A stretch of DNA of 25,901 bases. It comes from JAVWHP01 sp036639955. GTDB taxonomy: Bacteria; Bacillota_I; Bacilli_A; Erysipelotrichales; Erysipelotrichaceae. The notes below the pieces were generated by a model. It had not been told where the DNA came from. It saw nothing but the letters and a program-made list of their open reading frames with translations, and searched no databases. Position numbers and translations under genes: made by a program. Shown one piece after another: positions 8,278 to 14,407 of the stretch. The stretch lies in contig JAVWHP010000015.1 of the NCBI GenBank assembly GCA_036639955.1, positions 1 to 25,901 on the forward strand. Reading direction: 5' to 3'. Within the stretch, counting starts at the first letter, position 1. Every line of letters begins with the position of its first letter.

Positions 8278-8586
8278 ATGAAAATATGGAAACTCAACAT
8301 TAATACAATAGATTTTATATATACAAGTTATGATATAAATCTACTTAATAGTATAAAAAGAATCGGTTGTTCATTCCCTATAAGAGTGAATGAACAACCG
8401 ATTCTTTCAACTACATCCTTAGAAAACTCTGCCATCATCTACAAAGTAAGTGATGGCAATAAAAGATTAAGTATATATTATGATTTAGCTAAAGAAGATT
8501 CTAGGTACCAATATATAAGTGCTACTATAATTAATGATGGTAGCATAAGAACACCTAATGGGTGGTCGAACATGAACCATCATTAA
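8278..8586 (+). CDS. Small ParB/sulfiredoxin-fold-like protein (tentative)
   Basis: 102 residues. The order of motifs resembles the ParB N-terminal domain: L..SIKRIG...PIRV (about 24-38), a gap, then YKVSDGNKRLS (about 55-65) in place of the usual V.DGERR/HHR box, then a closing strand (ISATII). No helix-turn-helix follows, so it is not a full ParB partition protein; the same fold occurs in small nucleases and sulfiredoxin. There is only a poor ribosome binding site, but a promoter ending 6 nt before the ATG suggests leaderless translation. It overlaps the convergent permease gene by 32 bp. Two inverted repeats fill much of it, including a 20-bp perfect hairpin over residues about 27-43. It could instead be a noncoding or decayed region; the ParB-like motif is the main argument for coding. 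Confidence 0.55.
   Translation: MKIWKLNINTIDFIYTSYDINLLNSIKRIGCSFPIRVNEQPILSTTSLENSAIIYKVSDGNKRLSIYYDLAKEDSRYQYISATIINDGSIRTPNGWSNMNHH
8357..8407. repeat. 20-bp perfect inverted repeat, 11-nt loop
   Basis: Left arm 8357-8376 (AAAGAATCGGTTGTTCATTC) and right arm 8388-8407 are exact reverse complements around an 11-nt loop (8377-8387). It is the longest perfect stem in the window, lies inside the ParB-like ORF and has no T-run after it on either strand, so it is not an ordinary terminator. Confidence 0.97.
8430..8458. repeat. 8-bp hairpin beside the 20-bp stem
   Basis: TGCCATCA (8430-8437) and TGATGGCA (8451-8458) are separated by 13 nt and fall on the VSDGN codons of the ParB-like ORF. Confidence 0.7.
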
Positions 8587-9538
8587 ATAGTTCGTTAGAT
8601 TTTGGACATCCAAATTTCTTAGCATAGTAGTGAACTACTATCGGCATTATTAATGCTGATAGTATAACAGCACCAGAAATTTGGATAACTGCTAATTGAA
8701 CATATGGAGCATATTCAGGTGCTAATAAAGCAATAGCTGCTGGTACTGCTAAAGTATTACCAGCCACTGATACAGTAGCTAAGCCAGCATAGCCTGGTCT
8801 TTTTAATATTAGGCGATCTACTAACAAAGCAACAGGACCTGTTACAATTATAACAATCAAGAATAATATTATACCGCCACTACCAGCTTTAATCATTTCT
8901 AATAAGTTTATACTAGAACCTAATACAAAGCCTAGAACTGGCAGAATCATTGCATTAGCATTCTTAGTAGCAGTAGCAATATTAGGATCTATATTAGCCA
9001 AGATTAAACCCACGATTACCGGTAAAAGAATAGCAACAAAATCAAGCCAATTGAAAGTAGCTGCTCCAGATAAACCAATTGTAACCAAAGATAACATTGG
9101 GCCAGAATTTATATTAAACATTGGCCTAGCCGATAAATCAGCATTATCACCATAAGTTTCCATCAGACCCATATATAAACTACCATTACAATTAGTTAAT
9201 GCACAAAGAATAGCCAAACTACAAACACCAAAGATCCCATCCAAGCCAAATAAATTAAGCACCAACAAATAACAAGCAGCACCCGCAATATATTTAAACA
9301 GAACATGAGACCCACCACGCTTTAGTGCTTCGAATAAATCTGAAAGTTTCATCTGTGTACCAGTAAATAATAAAGTAAGCCCCATTAAAGTATTTAACCC
9401 TACATTAGTAGCAATTGCACTAGTATAACCGCCAATTGCTAAAAGATCAGGAAAAAAAGTATGAATAAAAGCTGCAATAAACATTGGAACAATCATAGTG
9501 CCTGCAGGTATCCTTTTAATAGTTTTAAGTAGATTCAT
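8555..9538 (-). CDS. 2-keto-3-deoxygluconate permease family transporter
   Basis: 327 residues, almost all hydrophobic, with about ten membrane helices. It resembles KdgT of E. coli along its length: an N-terminal IKRIPAGTMIVPMF, a G-rich TNCNGSLYMGLMETYG motif, a SGPMLSLVTIGLSG segment, an LANIDP loop and AGNTLAVPAAIALLAPEYAPY near the end. KdgT imports 2-keto-3-deoxygluconate by proton symport; the substrate here is inferred from family likeness only, and no pectin-degradation enzymes are nearby. The start at 9538 is chosen because AGAGGTG lies just upstream and the known N-terminus aligns there; the frame stays open further upstream to 9745 but that stretch runs into the divergent TetR gene. 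The TetR neighbour probably controls it. Confidence 0.85.
   Translation of the reverse strand: MNLLKTIKRIPAGTMIVPMFIAAFIHTFFPDLLAIGGYTSAIATNVGLNTLMGLTLLFTGTQMKLSDLFEALKRGGSHVLFKYIAGAACYLLVLNLFGLDGIFGVCSLAILCALTNCNGSLYMGLMETYGDNADLSARPMFNINSGPMLSLVTIGLSGAATFNWLDFVAILLPVIVGLILANIDPNIATATKNANAMILPVLGFVLGSSINLLEMIKAGSGGIILFLIVIIVTGPVALLVDRLILKRPGYAGLATVSVAGNTLAVPAAIALLAPEYAPYVQLAVIQISGAVILSALIMPIVVHYYAKKFGCPKSNELFNDGSCSTTH
8625..8663. repeat. Two overlapping hairpins at the 3' end of the permease gene
   Basis: TAGTAGT (8625-8631)/ACTACTA (8634-8640) share bases with ACTATCGGCATT (8637-8648)/AATGCTGATAGT (8652-8663), the latter 12 bp with one mismatch and a 3-nt loop. The two are mutually exclusive folds inside coding sequence. 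Confidence 0.8.
9409..9441. repeat. 8-bp inverted repeat in the permease gene
   Basis: TAGCAATT (9409-9416) and AATTGCTA (9434-9441), 17-nt loop. Weak by itself. Confidence 0.5.
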
Positions 9539-9566
9539 AGTATCACCTCTTATTGAATAACTGTGA

Positions 9567-9583
9567 TATATTATCATAATATA
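9567..9583. promoter_or_regulatory. Candidate TetR operator between permease and tetR genes
   Basis: TATATTA and TAATATA flank TCA, a perfect 17-bp dyad about 30 bp upstream of the permease ATG and 30 bp upstream of the tetR -35 element. Position and symmetry fit a TetR-family site. AT-richness makes chance dyads common, so this is tentative. Confidence 0.4.
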
Positions 9584-9613
9584 ATAAATATAGATACTCA
9601 TTAGCCCTAAATA

Positions 9614-9642
9614 TTGACTAACATTCATATTTACTATATAGT
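9614..9642 (+). promoter_or_regulatory. Sigma-A-like promoter of the TetR gene
   Basis: TTGACT (9614-9619), 17-bp spacer, TATAGT (9637-9642); the ATG is at 9669 with AAAGGAG before it. Confidence 0.7.
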
Positions 9643-9668
9643 TAAATAACAAATACAAAGGAGATACT

Positions 9669-10277
9669 ATGAACCAACGAGAAATTAACAAATTAGATAA
9701 ACGTAACCGTTTAATAGCTTCAGCCCTAGATCTCTTTATTATCAATGGAGTAACTAAAACAAGTATCGACCAAATAGTAAAAAAAGCTAATGTTGGTAAG
9801 GGTACATTCTACTTATACTTTAGAGATAAAGATGCTATAAGTGATGCCGTAATCTTACAAGCAAGTAATGATCTTTTTAAATACGCAGCTATAACTACTA
9901 AAAAATATGAAGCTCCTAATAATACAGAAAGACTAATAAATATGTTAGATTTAATTATAGATGTATTTAAAGAATATCCTTATATAGTAAGAATATTTAG
10001 AACAAGCTTAACTTGGAAATTTATAGAGAACGCTATTGCTAACCCAACTAATGAAAAAGTATATCATCTTATAAAAGATTTCTTTAATTATTTATTAACA
10101 TTTGGTTATACTGATGATGAAGCTTTTCAACTCTTCTTTATGATATTAGAACTAGTATGTTCTATGTCATATACATCTTTAATAATGGGAGTACCTTCAG
10201 ATATAGATAAACTAAAGCCAATACTCTTTAATTCAATAAGATCCATGATTCAACAAGGACCACCAAATAAAAAATAA
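9669..10277 (+). CDS. TetR/AcrR-family transcriptional regulator
   Basis: 202 residues. The N-terminal DNA-binding domain is typical: RLIASALDLFIINGVTKTS leads into a helix-turn-helix at about 30-51 ending in the family hallmark VGKGTFYLYFRDKD. The remaining 140 residues are helical and form the ligand-binding and dimer part, whose ligand cannot be read from sequence. AAAGGAG precedes the ATG and a TTGACT-17-TATAGT promoter lies 27 bp further up. It is transcribed divergently from the KdgT-like permease, with a dyad in the shared intergenic region, so it most likely represses that gene. It is convergent with the repeat-protein gene, ending 10 bp from it, with no obvious terminator. Confidence 0.93.
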   Translation: MNQREINKLDKRNRLIASALDLFIINGVTKTSIDQIVKKANVGKGTFYLYFRDKDAISDAVILQASNDLFKYAAITTKKYEAPNNTERLINMLDLIIDVFKEYPYIVRIFRTSLTWKFIENAIANPTNEKVYHLIKDFFNYLLTFGYTDDEAFQLFFMILELVCSMSYTSLIMGVPSDIDKLKPILFNSIRSMIQQGPPNKK

Positions 10278-10287
10278 TAGCATATAG

Positions 10288-11034
10288 CTATAAATTTAAA
10301 CTTATCCATTCTTTAAAATAACTTAATATAGCCATATGCTTTAAAATTATTCTTACTAAATCGTTTGTTATTTCTATATTTCTTTTATTACTCATCAATT
10401 GCTCAACAATCTCTAAATCCTCTTTTTTAGCTATCTGTAAGTAATAACTAGCTTGATCTAAATACCCTTGTTTATAATAATATAAACATCTTAAATATGC
10501 ATTATCATGTTTTTCTAATAAGATTAATACTTTATCATATTTTTCAAAATATATTAATGTAGATATTAAGTAATATATTATATTTTCATTATCATTAGGA
10601 TTATAAGTATATATATTAGTAAACTGAAATAAAGCTTGTTTCATATAGCCTACTTCATATAAAGTTTTAGCATATATCGTTTTTAATTTAAAATATAATT
10701 TAGTTTCTTCACAATAAAAGTCTTTTTTATCTTTAAAAAAGTAGTTTTTCCCTAAAGTAATAGTAGCTTTATCTACTCCTTTTTTAAAGTATTTTAATGC
10801 TAGATGAGGATCATTTGCACAAGAGCCTAATACTAGATATGCTTCTAAACATGAATCATGTAGTTTTAATGCTTCTAATGCGATAGTTTGTTTTTTTAAG
10901 TTACTTCTTACTAAAGTACATTCTTTTAGTTTAGTTAGTGCTTGATCGTAACGATCATTAAGTTTATTCGTTTGTTTGTTCTCTACATTTATAAACTGAT
11001 CTAATGACATCTGATAAGTGTAATCGATATTCAT
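10288..11034 (-). CDS. Helical TPR-like repeat protein of unknown function
   Basis: 248 residues, with no signal peptide or membrane helices. Degenerate helix-turn-helix repeats run through the middle (phrases like ALKLHDSCLEAYLVLGSCANDPHLALKYFKKGVDKA, seen as adjacent amphipathic helices), matching a TPR fold for protein-protein contact. I prefer the ATG at 11034 over the one at 11040: AGGAG is 7 nt from the former but only 1 nt from the latter. That start shares one base with the reductase stop (TAATG), so the genes are translationally coupled. It is the last gene of the CpXC / reductase / repeat-protein operon. A 7-bp near-palindrome sits at 10943-10957. Function unknown; a regulatory or scaffold role is inference. 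Confidence 0.75.
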   Translation of the reverse strand: MNIDYTYQMSLDQFINVENKQTNKLNDRYDQALTKLKECTLVRSNLKKQTIALEALKLHDSCLEAYLVLGSCANDPHLALKYFKKGVDKATITLGKNYFFKDKKDFYCEETKLYFKLKTIYAKTLYEVGYMKQALFQFTNIYTYNPNDNENIIYYLISTLIYFEKYDKVLILLEKHDNAYLRCLYYYKQGYLDQASYYLQIAKKEDLEIVEQLMSNKRNIEITNDLVRIILKHMAILSYFKEWISLNL

Positions 11035-11642
11035 TACCATTCTCCTGCTATTTTAGTAAGTTCTTGTGATGCTTTATTTAATTTATTATTTAGTGTTTCT
11101 ACATCTAATTTATCTGTATTATTAAAAGCATAATAATTAAATTCATTTATACCTAGCATTTTTGTAATAGCTGACATATAAGGGATATCTATTTCAGTAC
11201 CTAATAATGGTTCTTTACTGAAATCATCACCTCTAGTTGTTATATACATCAATTTATTTGCTTTACATAGCCCACATTGGCCTAATTCATTATAATTAAA
11301 TGTTAATCCCATTACACATATATCCTCTATATAAGTTTTAAGTAAAGCTGGTATGCTCATATTATACATTGGTGCACCGATAATAATTTTATCATATTCT
11401 TTAAATTCAGCAGCATTAAAAAATTCTATATTATCATAATCTGAATTTTTTATTAAATTGTTACGATATAATATTTTGTTTTCTAATAAAGGTTTAAGTT
11501 GCATTTTCTTTAATACTATAGTATCTAATTCATCATTAGGATGAAATCTTTTATAAGCTACTATAAAAGATACACATAACATATGTGTCCTTGATTCTTC
11601 CTCATTCTTAATACAACTATCAACAAAAAGTACTTTACTCAT
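11034..11642 (-). CDS. FMN-dependent NADH:azoreductase-type flavodoxin-fold protein
   Basis: 202 residues. The N-terminal MSKVLFVDSC strand, a SRTH phosphate-binding turn at about 17-20, the IIIGAPMYNMSIPALLK box at 86-102 and the TTRGDD turn at 135-140 are the pattern of the AzoR/NAD(P)H quinone reductase family, which uses FMN and NADH for two-electron reduction of quinones, azo compounds and similar electrophiles. The physiological substrate is unknown. AAGGAGG lies 8 nt before the ATG, inside the end of the CpXC gene; the two overlap by 8 bp. The stop overlaps the start of the next gene. A 9-bp inverted repeat is present at 11191-11224. Confidence 0.85.
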   Translation of the reverse strand: MSKVLFVDSCIKNEEESRTHMLCVSFIVAYKRFHPNDELDTIVLKKMQLKPLLENKILYRNNLIKNSDYDNIEFFNAAEFKEYDKIIIGAPMYNMSIPALLKTYIEDICVMGLTFNYNELGQCGLCKANKLMYITTRGDDFSKEPLLGTEIDIPYMSAITKMLGINEFNYYAFNNTDKLDVETLNNKLNKASQELTKIAGEW

Positions 11643-12207
11643 CGTTCAATTCCTCCTTAGCCCAATTCATATTTATTTCTAATATAGAAGAACTACTTTC
11701 ATACTCAGCTATATTATTATAAACAGAACTATCTATTAGCTTTAAATTATTATATTCATCATCTATTCTAAATACTATATAATCTTTATCATAACTTATA
11801 AACTCTACCTGTATCGCAACAGTATCAGAACCTAACTGTTTGCATAAGCGATACTTTAATAATTCTATTCTGCGATCATCTAAATCAGCTTCAAATATTC
11901 TTATCTTTTCATTTAACTCTTCTATAGATTTTACTATTCTTTTATTCTTTGCTTCTTTATTAACATCTAATATTACTTCATCATAAGATAAAAATAATTC
12001 AAAAGATTTATTAGCATCAAAATATATAAATGGATATAGAAACTTTACATAATGTCCACATTTATCACATTTCTGTTTAAAGTATTCATCATTACTAATA
12101 CTAGTTTTAATATCTTTTTCAATAGAAGCTAATATTATTTTATCTTTAGGAATATACATATGATGAAAACAGATAGGACACATAATATGTAATAGTTCTT
12201 TTTGCAT
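11635..12207 (-). CDS. CpXC-domain zinc-binding protein
   Basis: 190 residues. Two CxxC pairs, Cys10/Cys13 (CPIC) and Cys47/Cys50 (CDKC followed by GH), bracket a charged segment, and the following YPFIYFDANKSFELF matches the CpXC domain layout. Four cysteines should bind one zinc. The rest is a charged helical region and an acidic C-terminus. CpXC proteins are of unknown function. AAAGGATG precedes the ATG, and a TG-extended -10 lies at 12228-12236. First gene of the three-gene operon with the reductase and the repeat protein. The only earlier same-strand gene ends 35 bp away, so readthrough from the GGDEF-EAL gene is also possible. Confidence 0.82.
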   Translation of the reverse strand: MQKELLHIMCPICFHHMYIPKDKIILASIEKDIKTSISNDEYFKQKCDKCGHYVKFLYPFIYFDANKSFELFLSYDEVILDVNKEAKNKRIVKSIEELNEKIRIFEADLDDRRIELLKYRLCKQLGSDTVAIQVEFISYDKDYIVFRIDDEYNNLKLIDSSVYNNIAEYESSSSILEINMNWAKEELNDE

Positions 12208-12227
12208 ATAATCATCCTTTCTTATGA

Positions 12228-12236
12228 ATTATAGCA
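12228..12236 (-). promoter_or_regulatory. Putative extended -10 promoter of the CpXC operon
   Basis: The minus strand reads TGCTATAAT, an extended -10 with a weak -35, about 20 bp upstream of the CpXC ATG. It lies just downstream of the previous gene's stop. Confidence 0.45.
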
Positions 12237-12242
12237 TATATT

Positions 12243-14294
12243 TTATATTACATAAAATGTTCTTTGTTCTCCAAAGGCTAATTTTTCAAATTCAGTTATT
12301 TTTATTGCTTTAGAATATATGTCTCCTTGTACTATATAACATTCTATTTGGTGTAGGAAGTCAATCTGAGATTGACTTTCTACACCTTCGGCTACTATTT
12401 CCATCTTTAATTCTCTAGCCATTTTTATAATATTTTTTAATATAATAGTCGAGCGTTCTATGTTAGATTGGTTAACAAAGAAAACACGGTCAAGTTTTAA
12501 AACATCAAAATTTATGTCTTTTAATAAGTTTAAAGATGAGTATCCACTTCCAAAATCATCCATAGCTACTACAAAGCCGATACTATGTAGTTTTAATATG
12601 ATATTTTGTAGTAATTCTAAGTTATCAAATACTGTGCTTTCAGTAACTTCTAATTCTATCCAGTTAGCTGCTATATTATTTTCTTCTACTAAAGCTTCCA
12701 TAATATCTAAATAGTTAGCGTCTCTTAAACAAACTTTAGATTGATTAACACTTATTGGAATAACTGGTAAATTAGCTTGTTGCCATAACCTACATTGACT
12801 CATAACTGTTTCTAATACAAAATTATCTAGTTCTCTAATAAATCCATTCTTTTCAAATAAATTAATGAAAGAGACTGGATATAATAAACCTAATTCAGGA
12901 TGATTCCACCTTATTAAAGCTTCTCCACCAACAACTTTATTAGTTTTATAATTATATTTAGGTTGGATATAAACTTCAAATTCATTATTCTTTATAGCAT
13001 TTAACATATCATTACTTAAACGATCGTCTTCTATCATTTTAGATCTCATTTCATCATTATAATATTTATAAGGAGCTCTTAAATCAGTTTTTTTAGAACG
13101 TTGTGCTAATTTAGCATGATCTCTCATTACATTAATATCTCTTTTATTATCACTACGTTCTAAAATAGCAATACCTACATCTATTTTTAAAGCATACTTA
13201 GTATAACTAGATTGAATTAATTTTATAATCTTATTAAGTTTATATTCTAGAACATCATTGTCTTTATATTCCATTAGTATATAAAAGTTATCACCACTAA
13301 AACGAGCATAAACTTCGTTTTCCTCTAAAGTCTCATCTAGTGTATTGCTAACTACTCTAAGAATATTATCTCCTTCATTATAACCTAATAAATCATTGAT
13401 CATTTTAAATTTTTCAATATCTAATACAGCACAAACATAGTTCTTATCATTATTCTTTATTATTTTATCAGCATCAATATTAAATTTAATTATATTATCT
13501 CCACAAGTAACAGGATCTATAAATTCTAAATCTGATATTTCTTTCTTCATTCTATGAATCATAGTAAATAAATAAGTAATTATAGCACTAAATAATATAG
13601 ACATACTAATAACTACGCCAATACTAATATATCTAATGAAATTAATATCCTCAAGTAAAATAGAACTATCAATTGCTTCAATATAATAATAATTATCATT
13701 TAATAGATGCGTACTAGTTATATGATAATCAGTATTATTAAATTCTATATTAGAGCTGTCAATTTTAAAAGGTAACTTAGAATTCGCTATTAACTTATCT
13801 TTAACATCTTCCTTAGTATTAGTTGATAGTGATAGTAAATTATTATCACTATCAACTATCATTGAAAAACTATTTTCATTAGAATTCAATTTACTTAATT
13901 CTTTTGAATAATCTACTGTATAATAAATAATTTCACCATTATATTTTAACATGTATGTAGGTTCATCCTTATTAACAATATTATCATTAAAATTTATATT
14001 AGTTATATATTCATTACTTTTAATTAGTTTATTAAATTCTATTTGGATTTGCTCATTACTAAGTGTTGAATATTTATCTAATATTAATTTGATTTCTTCT
14101 ATAGTTTGATTCATTTTCTTCTCTAGAGTAAGTTTGTTTACTGCAGTATTACTAATCGCTACTTGATTCACCTTATTAGTAGCTGTATCTGATACTTTAA
14201 TACAATATAAAGAAACTATTACAAAAACAATTATTAACATACTAATAATTTTTTTGTAATGCTTAAATAGTTTAGAATTAGGAGTCTGTTTCAT
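12243..14294 (-). CDS. Membrane GGDEF(degenerate)-EAL c-di-GMP phosphodiesterase, copy 1
   Basis: 683 residues. Membrane segments at about 17-34 and 220-246 bracket an extracytoplasmic sensor of about 185 residues. The GGDEF domain (about 255-410) has the motif SGDNF at 333-337, so cyclase activity is unlikely and the domain may be regulatory. The EAL domain (about 425-675) keeps E458, N517, E549, D579/D580, K600, E636 and Q656, so c-di-GMP hydrolysis is expected. It is a paralogue of the next upstream gene, with the same layout and many identical stretches (GGEALIRWNHPELGLLYP). The promoter is at 14317-14345. The ribosome binding site is an unusual run of seven G. It holds an 18-bp near-perfect palindrome at 12350-12386 and a 15-bp hairpin at 13820-13858, neither present in the paralogue. 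Confidence 0.93.
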   Translation of the reverse strand: MKQTPNSKLFKHYKKIISMLIIVFVIVSLYCIKVSDTATNKVNQVAISNTAVNKLTLEKKMNQTIEEIKLILDKYSTLSNEQIQIEFNKLIKSNEYITNINFNDNIVNKDEPTYMLKYNGEIIYYTVDYSKELSKLNSNENSFSMIVDSDNNLLSLSTNTKEDVKDKLIANSKLPFKIDSSNIEFNNTDYHITSTHLLNDNYYYIEAIDSSILLEDINFIRYISIGVVISMSILFSAIITYLFTMIHRMKKEISDLEFIDPVTCGDNIIKFNIDADKIIKNNDKNYVCAVLDIEKFKMINDLLGYNEGDNILRVVSNTLDETLEENEVYARFSGDNFYILMEYKDNDVLEYKLNKIIKLIQSSYTKYALKIDVGIAILERSDNKRDINVMRDHAKLAQRSKKTDLRAPYKYYNDEMRSKMIEDDRLSNDMLNAIKNNEFEVYIQPKYNYKTNKVVGGEALIRWNHPELGLLYPVSFINLFEKNGFIRELDNFVLETVMSQCRLWQQANLPVIPISVNQSKVCLRDANYLDIMEALVEENNIAANWIELEVTESTVFDNLELLQNIILKLHSIGFVVAMDDFGSGYSSLNLLKDINFDVLKLDRVFFVNQSNIERSTIILKNIIKMARELKMEIVAEGVESQSQIDFLHQIECYIVQGDIYSKAIKITEFEKLAFGEQRTFYVI
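12350..12386. repeat. 18-bp inverted repeat with one mismatch and a 1-nt centre, in EAL gene copy 1
   Basis: Arms 12350-12367 and 12369-12386 pair except for one position (a G-U in RNA). In the sense strand the first arm encodes the conserved GVESQS motif and the second arm encodes QIDFLH with codons GAC, TTC, CTA and CAC. Confidence 0.95.
13299..13321. repeat. 7-bp hairpin over the GGDEF-motif region, copy 1
   Basis: AAAACGA (13299-13305)/TCGTTTT (13315-13321), 9-nt loop. Short, so possibly chance. Confidence 0.5.
13820..13858. repeat. 15-bp perfect hairpin in EAL gene copy 1
   Basis: TAGTTGATAGTGATA (13820-13834) and TATCACTATCAACTA (13844-13858) flank a 9-nt loop, inside the extracytoplasmic sensor (about IVDSDNNLLSLST). 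Confidence 0.95.
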
Positions 14295-14300
14295 TTTGGT

Positions 14301-14307
14301 CCCCCCC
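14301..14307 (-). promoter_or_regulatory. Seven-G homopolymer forming the ribosome binding site of EAL gene copy 1
   Basis: The minus strand reads AAAGGGGGGGACCAAAATG; the G7 tract is the only plausible Shine-Dalgarno, 6 nt from the ATG. It is the longest G/C homopolymer I noticed in this AT-rich window. Slippage would change ribosome-binding strength and spacing. Confidence 0.7.
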
Positions 14308-14316
14308 TTTGTTATT

Positions 14317-14345
14317 AGTATATAAAATATATTTAAGAATTACAA
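14317..14345 (-). promoter_or_regulatory. Sigma-A-like promoter of EAL gene copy 1
   Basis: Minus strand TTGTAA (14340-14345), 17-bp spacer, TATACT (14317-14322). The paralogue has the same -10 and spacing. Confidence 0.65.
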
Positions 14346-14407
14346 TCTTATGATAATAGCATTACTATTTTATATAACATAGTTACATACTATTACCATA
14401 ATAATTT

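Larger units (their letters stand above)
14295..14407. other. 113-bp spacer between the two EAL genes
   Basis: Holds the promoter and ribosome binding site of copy 1; no terminator for copy 2 was seen, so readthrough is possible. Confidence 0.6.

Noticed and set aside
8357..8407. 20-bp stem as a rho-independent terminator
   Set aside because: No T-run follows on either strand and it is inside an open frame.
9016..9025. TTACCGGTAA palindrome in the permease gene
   Set aside because: Ten bases with no supporting context; likely chance.
9539..9745. Upstream extension of the KdgT-like reading frame (69 extra residues)
   Set aside because: It runs into the divergent TetR gene, lacks a ribosome binding site, and the internal ATG at 9538 has AGAGGTG and matches the family N-terminus.
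11035..11040. Alternative ATG start for the repeat protein at 11040
   Set aside because: AGGAG is only 1 nt away from it, too close; the ATG at 11034 has a 7-nt spacing.
12460..12714. Plus-strand ORF inside EAL copy 1 (and similar ones at 4650, 20116, 21165, 21757, 23981, 25264)
   Set aside because: All are shadows of well-supported genes on the other strand, with no recognisable protein features.
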